Of a stretch of DNA of 64,000 nt, positions 16,162-25,900 are shown piece by piece. The notes beneath the pieces are model-generated. The model ran no database searches and was not told where the DNA came from. It saw only the letters and a program-made list of their open reading frames with translations. Source of the DNA: Nostoc sp. MS1 (GTDB lineage Bacteria; Cyanobacteriota; Cyanobacteriia; Cyanobacteriales; Nostocaceae); contig NZ_AP023441.1 in NCBI RefSeq assembly GCF_019976755.1, forward strand, positions 1,791,001-1,855,000, read 5' to 3'. The translations under genes and the position numbers were made by a program. Every line of letters starts with the position of its first letter. The stretch's first letter is position 1.

Positions 16162-19100
16162 TTACCAAGGTAGGCGACCTACATATATGCCTTGACGTTC
16201 TTTTTCTATTTCGATTCTTTGCCTTAATCTATAATAAACAGCCTGAGCTAAAGCTTCAATTTCTCCATCTTCATTATCATCATTTTCTGCTGTTGGTAAA
16301 GATGAATCTGGGCTTTTTATAGTCTCAGTAATGGGTGCAATATCTCTTGAGATATCGGGTGCTAAAACTTCTCCGCCATTAGCGTAACCTTGGGGTTGAG
16401 AAAATCGCTTAGTAGAAATATGTGTTGGTGTTGAGGATGATGCAAACTGAGAAGATGGGGAATTTTGCCAGTTTCCCTCTACGCAACCAAAGTTAAAATT
16501 AGTGAACTCATCATGATTAGCATTTAATAATTCTTCAACACTAGACCATTGAGAAGGGGTTTGGGTGTTGGTAGTTGAATGAGTCTTACGGAAAATTAGG
16601 GAAGGTGATGAATATTGGGGAGAAGGTGCTGGGGAAACATGAGTTGTATTTTGCATTGTATCTTGGGGATGGTTGAGAAGCGATCGCCTTTGCTTCGCAA
16701 CTTCCACACCCAAGGAAGGAGAACTTAGGGGAGTTAGTTCTGTAAGTGTATCAGGTTCCGCACTTTGGCGCTGTATTGGACTCTCAACAAAAGAATCGAC
16801 TTTAGTCGTAGGTAGTAACGAGTTGGTTTCTGGTGTTTGGGAAGGCGTTACCTCTAAACTAGGGGATATTACCTCCTCTGGTGAACCTCCAATGTTAATA
16901 TGCTTGAGAATCTGGAGATTTTTTTGCGCATCCTTAGCGTTGATCACAAATTCCCCAGGTGTCAGCATTGCAGGTACAGTATCCGAGGGTGCTACTGGTT
17001 GATGGTTTTCTACTGAGGTTGCATTAACTTGTCCACCAGTAGCATAACCTTTAGGCGCTGGTAAATCATTTAACAGAGTAGCAGGTTCAATATCAATATT
17101 GGCAGTGTTGTCTGTATTGTTGGAAGGATATGTAGTTAATATATTTTCTGATGTATCGGAATCATTTATCAGGTTTGATAAATCAAGGTTGTTAAATACT
17201 AAATCCGACTCGGAGGCAATTATTTGTTCATTGTTGATATTCCTATGGATAATCAGCAAATTTTCAGTGGGATTTGTTAAGACTGTATTAGCAATCTCTG
17301 ACGTAAATGTATCTGAATCTAGTGTAGATATTTCCTCAGATTTCGATGATATATGTGATGAAACAACAGGTGAAATTTTTGGTAAGATTGTTGTGTTACT
17401 ATCTTCAATCTCTGGTGTTGTAGATGAAGTCAAATGTGGTTGAACAGATATTATTTCTGGTGTAATAACTTCCCCGGATTCTGGTGATATGTCTGATTTG
17501 TAAACAAGTTTATTTTTGATTAATCCTGCTGTGTTAGTAGCTTCAACCTCTGGTGTTATCGATGAAGAGATGTGATTTTGGGCAGATGTTATTTCTGGTG
17601 TAATAACTTCCTCAGATTGTAGTGATATATCTGATGTACTAACAGGCATTATTGTTAATTCTGTTGTGTTAATATCTTCAATCTCTGGTGCTATGGATGA
17701 AGTTATATGAGGTTGAACAGGTACTAGTTCTGGTGTAGAGATTTCCTCAGCTTGCGATGATATGTGTGATGTAGAAACAGGCGTAGTTGTTGGTAATATT
17801 TCTGTGTTAATATCTTCAATCTCTGGTGCTATGGATGAAGTTATATGAGGTTGAACAGGTACTAGTTCTGGTGTAGAGATTTCCTCAGCTTGCAATGATA
17901 TGTGCGATGTAGAAACAGGCGTAATTGTTGGTAATATTCCTGTGTTAATATCTTCAATTTCTGATGTTGTGGGTGAATGAATATGACCTTGAATAGTTGT
18001 TAGTTGTTGTGTAGAGTTTTCCTCAGATTGTGGTAATATATTTGATGTAGCAACAGGCGTAATTATTGGTGATTCTACTGTATTGAGGTTTTCAACCTTT
18101 GGTGTTGCAGATGAAACAATACTAGGTTGAATAGGTGTTAATGAGGCAGTATTTTCTTTCGATTTATTGGACGATGTAATCTGTGTCTTAATATTTGCTT
18201 CTGGAATTATATGTTCTGAATTTAATGATGTTGTTGATGTAATATCAGATGTATCTATTGATTGAGTTTCAATATTAGGTAATACTGCGTTAAATTCAAT
18301 AAACTCATTATTTATATATTCTGGATTCTGATTATTTATATTAATTTTTGGTAGGGTGTTAATAGTATTCGGTGTAATAACATCTTCATTGGCTAATGTA
18401 ACTTCAGTATCAGAATAATTTACATTAGCTACTATAGACTGTTCCTGAGTATTATCCAAGTAAATAGGTAAATTTGATTTATCTTCAGACTTGGGCAATA
18501 TAGTTTCTGATGCTAAAGGTTCTATCTCTATAGCTTTCTTATTTGTACTATCATTTAACAATTGAAGATTTTGCTTTGTATCTAATCCTGTATTTGAGTC
18601 ATATTTAATAATATCCTCTAAAATATTAGAACTATGTAATACATTTGCTTCTGTTTTTAAAGTAATTGATTCTGGTGCATTTTCATTTGTTTCTCTGATA
18701 GGATTTTGCTGTGTAATAACTGTAGATTCAGCCTGTATTTGTGAATTTTTTAAATGAAAAGAAATATCTTCATTATCAATATTTTCTGGGATTTTATTAG
18801 ATATATGATATTTTTGATTAGTATTTTCTTTTGTTATACTAATCTCGTCGCTACTATTAGCTAATTCTGGTTTTAATGCTAAGTATTCTAATGAATTACT
18901 GATGTCTATATTTAGTTCATGATTTCGATTTAATATTTTCTCATTTTCATAATCATCAGAATTAACAAACATCTCATTAGTTATTGGTAATGAATTTTCA
19001 TTAGCTTTTCTGTTTAAGGTTTTGTTATTTTCTACTGTATTATTTATAGTGGCTATTTCACTATCGCTTGCTTGTATGATTGAATTATCATATATTTCAG

Positions 19101-19710
19101 TTTGCAAATTATCTGTAGTGAATACATTTATTTCATTACTTTTAGGAAGAATAGGAGTTTCATCATTAATCTGGGGTTTTCTCTTAGATATAGATGATCT
19201 ATCTGCTTGTTTTGTTTTGGTTTTCTTAACCGATTTTGATGGGGGTAATTTTTTAGTTGGTAATTTTTGATTTGCTTGTTTTTCTGCTTGAGTCCATGTT
19301 TTTATTAGTATTTCGTTGCTGACATCGTTAGTTATTTGTGTTTGTATAAAATTTGATATATTACTAATATCAAATTTTATATCTGTTAATTTATATGAAG
19401 TGTTTATTTCTAAAGGGAAATTCAATGTTTCTAGTTTTATTTGTGAGAAGTCTGTATCAACATCTGAAGTATCTAAGTCATACCCATCTGCAAATAATGT
19501 ATCTATGAATGGTTGACGTTTACGTGCTAAGAAAAGTTTAGATGTAGGAAATAATGGTTTTGCTGTAACTAAAGGTTTAATAAAATTGCTGTTTCGTTGA
19601 TGTACATAATTTTTATTTGACTGTGAAGATATCTGATGCTGATATCCAAGATATGATTTTTGCCCAAGTGGATTAACTTGAGTACCTAATAATGATTGAA
19701 TAATTTGCAT
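16162..19710 (-). CDS. Large low-complexity repeat protein of the injection-system operon; possible tape-measure-like protein
   Basis: This 1182-residue protein is rich in Ser, Thr, Asn, Ile and Glu. It has about six tandem 45/46-residue repeats near its middle and no membrane segment. Near residues 895-945 it has KGYATGGQVN and then SDTVPAMLTPGEFVINAKDA, a motif typical of phage tape-measure and tail proteins; GYANGGEVL recurs near residue 1110. The last 30 residues (EALAQAVYYRLRQRIEIEKE ending GRLPW) resemble the end of the small protein encoded at 20250-20483. It sits between tube and adaptor genes, where a length-determining or scaffold protein would fit. The function is not established; the tape-measure idea is inference. 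Confidence 0.6.
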   Translation of the reverse strand: MQIIQSLLGTQVNPLGQKSYLGYQHQISSQSNKNYVHQRNSNFIKPLVTAKPLFPTSKLFLARKRQPFIDTLFADGYDLDTSDVDTDFSQIKLETLNFPLEINTSYKLTDIKFDISNISNFIQTQITNDVSNEILIKTWTQAEKQANQKLPTKKLPPSKSVKKTKTKQADRSSISKRKPQINDETPILPKSNEINVFTTDNLQTEIYDNSIIQASDSEIATINNTVENNKTLNRKANENSLPITNEMFVNSDDYENEKILNRNHELNIDISNSLEYLALKPELANSSDEISITKENTNQKYHISNKIPENIDNEDISFHLKNSQIQAESTVITQQNPIRETNENAPESITLKTEANVLHSSNILEDIIKYDSNTGLDTKQNLQLLNDSTNKKAIEIEPLASETILPKSEDKSNLPIYLDNTQEQSIVANVNYSDTEVTLANEDVITPNTINTLPKININNQNPEYINNEFIEFNAVLPNIETQSIDTSDITSTTSLNSEHIIPEANIKTQITSSNKSKENTASLTPIQPSIVSSATPKVENLNTVESPIITPVATSNILPQSEENSTQQLTTIQGHIHSPTTSEIEDINTGILPTITPVSTSHISLQAEEISTPELVPVQPHITSSIAPEIEDINTEILPTTTPVSTSHISSQAEEISTPELVPVQPHITSSIAPEIEDINTTELTIMPVSTSDISLQSEEVITPEITSAQNHISSSITPEVEATNTAGLIKNKLVYKSDISPESGEVITPEIISVQPHLTSSTTPEIEDSNTTILPKISPVVSSHISSKSEEISTLDSDTFTSEIANTVLTNPTENLLIIHRNINNEQIIASESDLVFNNLDLSNLINDSDTSENILTTYPSNNTDNTANIDIEPATLLNDLPAPKGYATGGQVNATSVENHQPVAPSDTVPAMLTPGEFVINAKDAQKNLQILKHINIGGSPEEVISPSLEVTPSQTPETNSLLPTTKVDSFVESPIQRQSAEPDTLTELTPLSSPSLGVEVAKQRRSLLNHPQDTMQNTTHVSPAPSPQYSSPSLIFRKTHSTTNTQTPSQWSSVEELLNANHDEFTNFNFGCVEGNWQNSPSSQFASSSTPTHISTKRFSQPQGYANGGEVLAPDISRDIAPITETIKSPDSSLPTAENDDNEDGEIEALAQAVYYRLRQRIEIEKERQGIYVGRLPW
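17330..18170 (-). repeat. Six in-frame tandem repeats of 135-138 bp in the 1182-residue protein
   Basis: The DNA phrase starting near CTTCAA[TC]CTCTGGTG recurs at 17403, 17541, 17676, 17814, 17952 and 18090. The two central units are nearly identical over more than 100 bp, so expansion was recent. Each encodes a 45-46 residue unit of the type EEISTPELVPVQPHITSS. Confidence 0.88.
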
Positions 19711-19734
19711 ATTTATATATAAATTAGGTTAAAT

Positions 19735-20247
19735 CTAATGCGATGAGAAAAATCCCGTTTGCATTCGTGATGTAGGATTACCGCCACCTTTATCTTTGCC
19801 TACTTCCAAACCTTCATAAGCTAAAGTTAATTCTTCAATAGCAACTGCATTACCATCGGCTTGCAGCCCAGGAGTTTTCCAAGCTATAGGAATAGCACCA
19901 ATCAAAGTCCAACTCATCATGGTTTCCCCGGCTTGATTGAATACTAAAATATTCACATTACGCCGAGTTGATTTTTTAGTAAAAACTGAACTAATCCATT
20001 TCCAAAAACCTTGGTTATCTGTGATTCCACGTTTTAAAGTTACGTCAGCAAATTCTGTTTGACCTAAATAAATTCTCTGCTGGTCGTTGACTCCACCTTC
20101 GTAAAATACATTTTTTTTAATTTGGACGCTTAAGCCAGAACACTCGGTAAAAGATGCAGCGATCGCTTTATCTATTTCTACATAAAATCGATTAGTAGTG
20201 ACGTAGTTTAATTCATGAGTCACGTTACCGTTATTGTTTCCAGCCAT
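19735..20247 (-). CDS. Phage tail tube protein (T4 gp19-like; Afp1/Pvc1-type)
   Basis: The protein has about 170 residues from ATG 20247, two bases after the upstream stop with AGGTGG as ribosome site. An earlier GTG at 20256 would overlap the neighbour. It shows the tube signature RFYVEIDKAIAASFTECSGL, then VFYEGGVNDQQRIYLGQTEF, VTLKRGITDNQGFWKWISSV, and WKTPGLQADGNAVAIEELTL. This family forms the inner hexameric tube that holds cargo. It is the only tube gene visible, and no sheath gene accompanies it. Confidence 0.93.
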   Translation of the reverse strand: MAGNNNGNVTHELNYVTTNRFYVEIDKAIAASFTECSGLSVQIKKNVFYEGGVNDQQRIYLGQTEFADVTLKRGITDNQGFWKWISSVFTKKSTRRNVNILVFNQAGETMMSWTLIGAIPIAWKTPGLQADGNAVAIEELTLAYEGLEVGKDKGGGNPTSRMQTGFFSSH

Positions 20248-20249
20248 AG

Positions 20250-20483
20250 CTACCACCTTTGATGACCATAGTTAACTCTTTCGCGTTGGATACGCATATC
20301 TTCGAGTAAAAGTTGATATACGCGTTCAGTTAGCTGATTTAATACCAACGAATCATTAAGATATTTATCGGCTGTTTTCCCTACTCCTTCTGCATTGGAT
20401 GCAAACGCCGAACCTGCATATCCAGGTGTACCGCCGATATCACTACTGGGTGTGAAAAAATTTTCCTTTCCAGTTGAGTCCAT
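20250..20483 (-). CDS. Small tail-associated protein, first gene of the structural operon
   Basis: The 77-residue protein has a Gly/Ser/Ala-rich N-terminal half and an amphipathic helix at the end (LTERVYQLLLEDMRIQRERV, then a final RW). Similar small proteins precede tube genes in other eCIS loci, but I cannot assign a function. Its C-terminus matches the pattern VYxxLxxxxxIxxER...R.W at the end of the 1182-residue protein two genes downstream, which suggests both dock on the same partner. It starts divergently from the cargo gene at 20673 and is followed by the tube gene after two bases. Confidence 0.75.
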   Translation of the reverse strand: MDSTGKENFFTPSSDIGGTPGYAGSAFASNAEGVGKTADKYLNDSLVLNQLTERVYQLLLEDMRIQRERVNYGHQRW

Positions 20484-20546
20484 AAACTAAAACTCAAAAT
20501 TAGTTCTAAAATCAAGGCTAAACTTACTGCATGAGAATCAGAACTA

Positions 20547-20588
20547 GCCAAAAGTCGAACTTGATTTTTGCTGTTTTAGACTTTTGGC
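20547..20588. promoter_or_regulatory. Inverted repeat GCCAAAAGTC/GACTTTTGGC between divergent operon and cargo gene
   Basis: GCCAAAAGTC at 20547-20556 and its exact complement at 20579-20588 are separated by 22 bp, centred in the 189-bp gap between the structural operon and the first DUF4157 cargo gene. Such a symmetric site suits an operator for both directions. The right arm is part of the 16-mer also found at 13091-13106. Confidence 0.45.
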
Positions 20589-20672
20589 GAATAGTGTGAT
20601 GATGATAATTGCTGTATTCTTATCTCTATACTGGTAAAATATTATTCACTGCTGGAGTATTAGGAGCATAAT

Positions 20673-22400
20673 ATGAGGGAACGTATAGCTCAACGGAAAA
20701 AAACTACTTCCTCTGTCTCCATACCGACTCTCAAACAACCAACACGCGGCTTTGGTTTAGAGTCGTTGAACGCTTCACCGTCAGCAGTGACAGAAGTACA
20801 ACCCATGAATAAGCCTCTGGGTCACGATATTAGCCGTATTGCACTGCATCGTCCCCAAGCAAAACTGACAATTGGCGAGCCTGGAGATTTTTACGAACAA
20901 CAAGCTGATAGTGTAGCGCGGCAGGTCATCCAAAGAATAGCGCAGTCTGGAAATCGCCAGTCTATTCAACGTCAAGAAGCACCAGAGGAAGAAGAATTGC
21001 AGATGAAACCTCTGGACATTAACACCCTGCAACGCCAGCAAGCACCAGAGGAAGAAGAAGAATTGCAAATGAAATCTTTGGACTCTAGCATACTGCAACG
21101 TCAGGAAGTGCCGCAGGAAGAAGAATTGCAAATGAAGCCGATGGTGCAGCGTCAAGGTGGAGGTGAAATGGCGGCTACATCTGACTTGGAAACCTCCATT
21201 AATCAAGCTAGGGGTGGTGGACAGCCACTAGGGAACGATATTAGAGAACCGATGGAACAGGCGTTTGGGGCTGATTTTAGTAAAGTGAAAGTTCACACAG
21301 ATACTCAATCTGACCAGTTGAATAAATCAATTCAGGCGCGTGCTTTTACAACAGGGCAGGATGTGTTCTTTCGCCAGGGAGAATATAATCCAGGGAGTCG
21401 GGGCGGTCAGGAGTTGTTGGCGCATGAGTTAACCCATGTTGTGCAGCAGAATGGGGGGGCGGTGCAGCGATCGCCTAGCTCTCTTACGCCATACCCGCAA
21501 CAACCCGGTATGTTGGTAAATCGATTAACTTCAACATCAGTTGGCAAACTGGCAAATGACTATACCATAAACCAAAAAACAACGGCGGAAAGTGGCAACA
21601 AGATAGCTATGAAACCGAGCTTGCCATTGATCAAGGCGAATAATCAGGGGAGTAGGGGAGGAGAGATTGTCATCAATTGTGCTGAACGTCGAGTGACGAC
21701 TTTCGATAAGCGAGAAAAGAACTGGGTAGCTAGTATGGAGATCATAGACAGTGATGACCCACATAACTATGTTCACTTATCTCGCAGTACAGTTGATAAC
21801 GAGAAGGTAATAAACGAGAGTGTAGCTAAAGCTCAAGGACTGAAGCCCGTGCCAGGGAAGAACGCAAAGAGTATAAAAACAGAAACCTTGGAGTCTGGGG
21901 ATGCACCATTTGACCGTACAAATTATACAGAGAATAACAACGTACACATAACACTAGAAGGGAGATATAAAAAGGTATTGAGTAAAGTTGCAAAAGAAGG
22001 GTTTGGGATCGAGGATGTAAAGGGAGGAAGCCCAGTTACAGAGTATGATAATCTCAACTACGCGCGTGGAACGGCATTAGATGAACGCACTATCCAGACA
22101 AGGATCACTGAAGAGGCTGGCAAAGCGAAGACTAATGCGGATGCCAATATAAAGGAATCATGGAAAGAAATTGTGACAGACGTGAAAAAGCAATACAAAG
22201 GCGATAAAGATAAGATAAATAAGGAAATCGACAGGCTGAAGCCTGAACATCAAGGTATGCACAATGACCGACAAAATTCGATAACAGCAATAGAACAAGG
22301 AACATTGAATTTGACAAATAATCTGATAGCGAGCGTACCAGCTTTAACAGATATGCAAGCTAAAGGAACGTTGGTGCAATATCATGGAAATTGGACATAA
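20673..22400 (+). CDS. DUF4157 eCIS cargo protein (575 residues)
   Basis: A leader (residues 1-90: PTLKQPTRGFGLE, LGHDISRIALHRPQAKL, TIGEPGDFYEQQADSVA) is followed by three acidic repeats of LQRQxxPxEEELQMK (100-160). The DUF4157 or eCIS core domain comes next (187-266: EPMEQAFGADFSKVKVHTD, AFTTGQDVFFRQGEY, ELLAHELTHVVQQNGGAVQR) with a zincin-like HELTH at 251-255. The remaining ~300 residues have no domain I recognise; they include NNVHITLEGRYKKVLSKVA and a Lys/Glu-rich helical end. DUF4157 proteins are strongly associated with eCIS loci as cargo. AGGAG at 20661-20665 supports the ATG. The C-terminal part would be the effector; its activity is unknown. Confidence 0.88.
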   Translation: MRERIAQRKKTTSSVSIPTLKQPTRGFGLESLNASPSAVTEVQPMNKPLGHDISRIALHRPQAKLTIGEPGDFYEQQADSVARQVIQRIAQSGNRQSIQRQEAPEEEELQMKPLDINTLQRQQAPEEEEELQMKSLDSSILQRQEVPQEEELQMKPMVQRQGGGEMAATSDLETSINQARGGGQPLGNDIREPMEQAFGADFSKVKVHTDTQSDQLNKSIQARAFTTGQDVFFRQGEYNPGSRGGQELLAHELTHVVQQNGGAVQRSPSSLTPYPQQPGMLVNRLTSTSVGKLANDYTINQKTTAESGNKIAMKPSLPLIKANNQGSRGGEIVINCAERRVTTFDKREKNWVASMEIIDSDDPHNYVHLSRSTVDNEKVINESVAKAQGLKPVPGKNAKSIKTETLESGDAPFDRTNYTENNNVHITLEGRYKKVLSKVAKEGFGIEDVKGGSPVTEYDNLNYARGTALDERTIQTRITEEAGKAKTNADANIKESWKEIVTDVKKQYKGDKDKINKEIDRLKPEHQGMHNDRQNSITAIEQGTLNLTNNLIASVPALTDMQAKGTLVQYHGNWT

Positions 22401-22402
22401 TA

Positions 22403-22486
22403 AACCAACCGACGCGGGGTTTCGGTTTAGATTTGCCTGAAACTTCACCCACAGCAGTTCCCGAAACCGAACTGCTGGAAAACCCC
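22403..22486 (+). pseudogene. Fragment of a DUF4157-type cargo leader
   Basis: About 84 bp directly after the 575-residue cargo gene are nearly identical to codons 20-47 of the next cargo gene (QPTRGFGLD, then PETSP, AVPETELLE). The match ends abruptly near a HIP1 site, and there is no start codon. This is a broken leader copy, evidence for recombination in the cargo region. Confidence 0.8.
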
Positions 22487-22533
22487 AGTGCGATCGCCTG
22501 CTTTTTGTATGATTATAAGAGAGTTAGCCACCC

Positions 22534-22788
22534 TTAAAAATCGATGCGACTATAGATTTCAGCCAGAGGAATTTCTACATTTAAACTGTGCAGTGCGATC
22601 GCTTGCTGGATATCAGAATAAACTTGCCATGACCAGCGATAGCTACTTTGATGATCCTGATTATAATATTGCTCAATGTAAGGTTCAGTTTGACTCACCA
22701 GCACATATTCACAAAAGCTGGCAACAGAGCGATATTTTCTGAACTTTTCACCTCGGTCATAGGCTTCAGTAGAGGAGCCTGGATGATT
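22534..22788 (-). pseudogene. Uma2 (DUF820) family nuclease C-terminal remnant
   Basis: On the minus strand an 85-codon frame reads PGSSTEAYDRGEKFRKYRSV, SFCEYVLVSQTEPYIEQYY, then IALHSLNVEIPLAEIYSRI before TAA at 22534. This is the C-terminal part of a Uma2/DUF820 PD-(D/E)xK protein, a family abundant in filamentous cyanobacteria. The N-terminal half is missing and no start codon is present. Confidence 0.75.
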
Positions 22789-22910
22789 TGTGTGCGATGG
22801 CTATAATTTAGACTTTAGGCGAATTGTGTTGTGAGAGCGATCGCAATATCCTAGTTGTTTATAGTGGCAAGGTATTGTCTAACTGCTGCTTGGGTATCAG
22901 GAGAATCATT

Positions 22911-25900
22911 ATGAGAGAACAGGTAGGTCAGGGTAAGAAAACCACCACTATCTCAGTACCCACACTCAAACAACCGACGCGCGGTTTCGGTTTAGATTCG
23001 CCTGAAACCTCACCCGCAGCAGTTCCTGAAACCGAACTCCTCGAAAAACCTCCAGGCCACGACATTAGTAAAATTTCCCTGCGTCCCCAAGCAAAACTCT
23101 CAATTAGCCAGCCAGGAGACTTTTACGAACAGCAAGCCGATAGCATAGCCCAGCAGGTGATGCGAAAAATCGCCCAACCTGCGCGTCAGTATGTGCAACC
23201 TCAGCAAATGCCAGAGGAAGAGGAAAAATTGCAAATGAAACCTCTGGCTAATTTTGTCACGCCTTTGGTGCAACGCCAACAAGCGCCAGAGGAAGAGGAA
23301 TTACAGATGAAGGCTGTAGATAATTCCTCTGCTTCCCTACTACAACGTCAACAAGCGTCGCAGGAAGAAGAGGAATTACAGATGAAGCCGATGGTGCAGC
23401 ATCGTCTAAGTGGAATGACTGCGACATCAGATTTAGAAACTTCCATTCAACAGTCACGAGGTAGTGGACAGCCGCTTGCAGACGATATCAAACAACCAAT
23501 GGAGCAAGCATTTGGGGCTGATTTTGATACGGTACATATTCATACTGATGCTCAGTCTGACAAACTAAACAAATCTATACAAGCGCGTGCCTTTACCACA
23601 GGGCAAGATATCTTCTTCCGCCAGGGCGAATATTCACCAGGAAGTAATTCAGGCAAGGAATTACTAGCCCATGAATTGACCCATGTGATCCAGCAAAATG
23701 GCGGTGCTGTACAGCGTAAATCTCTTCATCTAGCACCAAAAGAAAACAAACTCCAAACAAAATATACTGCGGATTCTGGGCAAGCCATCCAAATGCGGGA
23801 GAGTTCGCAAAAACCAACCGAGGAGACAGAAAACAAAACAAATGCAGTAGAAGTTAAAACGGATACAAGAAGCCAAGAACAACAAAATCAGCCCCCGACA
23901 CAAAAGCAGCAAGCTGTATCCACTCCACCAGCAGATGGAGGGGATACAGCAACAGACCCACCCCCTACAAAAAAACGTGATGCGGTAGTAGGGTCTGCTC
24001 AAAATCAATCTGCAACTGGGGAACAAGCTAAGGGTAATCAAGAAAACCAGCCAGAGTCAAAAGATGATAAATCTGCAACTGGGAAACAAGTAAGTCCACA
24101 GTCCCAACCAGAGCCGAAAGATACTAAAGCTAATTCTCAAAAAATAAATTCTCAAGCGCAAAGTCAAGGTAAACCTGGATTACCTAAAGTCAAGACAAAT
24201 CAAGCAGCAGGAAATTTACCTGCGTCAAATGTAGCTGGTAAAGCTGGTGCTATACCTGAGACACCACAAGGTAATGAAGCTGTGGCTGGTGATGGCGAAA
24301 AGGCTCCAGCTTCCCCCGAAGAAGACCCAGCCTTTCAAGCGGTAGTTAACACAACTAAAGAAGTTGCACATCAAAAGAAAAAACACGGGCCTGCTGATAA
24401 AAAAGCAGGGGAAGCGCAAGCAGCAGCCGAACCTCCTAGTAATGAAGTAGATAGTAAGGCTCAAGCTAATCAAGTTGGTGAGATGGAAAAAACCCAGACT
24501 CCAGCATTTGATGCAGCAGCTTTCAAAGCCAAATTGATGCAGCGAATTGCTGACATGGCTCCTAAAACCTTAGAGGAGGCTGACAACTTTAAAAATAACA
24601 ACCAGCTTGACTCAGTTAAAGGTGAGTTGAGTGGTCAGGTTAAAGAAGGACAGAAAGCTACTCAAGAACCGTTAGCAGAGAAGACCAAAGAAAAACCAGA
24701 CACTAGCGGTATTGAAGCGAAACAAGTAACGCCACTGTCAAAAACTGACCCAGGCAAACCGCCATCAGGTGTAGGTGCAAATCAAGCCGCACCTAAATCG
24801 AAAGGACAAGGTGAAGTAGAAGCACCACTGCAAGCCGATAGTCAGAAAATTGAGCAGCAGATGAGTGAGGCGGATGTTACCGAGGAGCAGTTAGCTAAGT
24901 CTAACGAACCAGAGTTTCAAGGAGCGCTGGCAGCTAAGAAAGATGCACAAACCAGCGCTGTAGAAGCACCGCCTAAATATCGCCTACAAGAACAAGCTAT
25001 TCTGAAAACGGCTCAAGCTACGGCGGAAACTACAGTTAAACAACATCTGGATGCAATGCACAATACCCGTAGTCAAAATTTGGGTCAGGTAGCAGACCAT
25101 CAGGTGGGAGCCAAAGGTAAGGATGAGCAAGCCAGGGCAAAAGTTGCAGGCGATATTAACAAAATTTATGAGAATACTAAGGTTAAGGTTGAGAAAAGCC
25201 TCAGTGAATTAGACGGTCAAGTCATCCAAGCCTTTGATAGTGGTGCGGCCGAGGCGAAGAAAGCCTTTGAGGATTATGTCGGCAAGCGGATGGATGATTA
25301 TAAGAGCGATCGCTACAGTGGTTTTTGGGGGCCTGGAAAATGGCTGAAAGATAAATTGTTTGGTATGCCATCAGAGGTGAACGCTTTCTATGAAGAAGGT
25401 CGCAATCTTTACATCAAACAAATGGATGGGGTGATCAACAACGTTGTCGCCATTATCAGTAAAGGTCTGACCCAAGCCAAAGCGGAAATTGCCTCTGGTA
25501 AGCAGGAAATTCAGAACTACATCAACAAATTACCCCAAGACCTGAAAGGAGTTGGTCAAAAAGCAGCCGCAGATATTGAAAGTAAATTTGCCGAGTTAGA
25601 GCAGACTGTTGACAGCAAGCAAGATGAGCTAATTGATACCCTAGCCCAGAAGTATAAAGAAAATCTGGATGCTGTGGATGCCCGCATTGAAGAGATGAAA
25701 GCGGCAAATCAAGGTTTGGTGCAGAAAGCTTTAGACTTCATTGTCGGCGTGATCAAAACGATCATTGAATTGACAAAAATGCTGCTTCAGGTATTAGCTA
25801 GAGTTGCTAGTGTAGTCGGGCAAATCCTCAAAGACCCGATAGGCTTCCTGGGAAATTTAATCCAGGCGGTGAAGCAAGGCTTCCTCAACTTTATGAAGAA

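Noticed and set aside
7936..20483. Type VI secretion system or prophage
   Set aside because: No TssB/C, TssJ/L/M or ClpV genes, and no capsid, terminase, integrase or lysis genes. DUF4255, the AAA+ ATPase and DUF4157 cargos point to an eCIS-type particle.
21423..21437. HELTH motif in DUF4157 as proof of an active metalloprotease
   Set aside because: The HExxH pattern fits a zincin but no third ligand could be assigned by eye, so activity is not claimed.
22488..22742. Plus-strand 84-codon ORF
   Set aside because: The opposite strand encodes recognisable Uma2 sequence, so the plus-strand ORF is a shadow.
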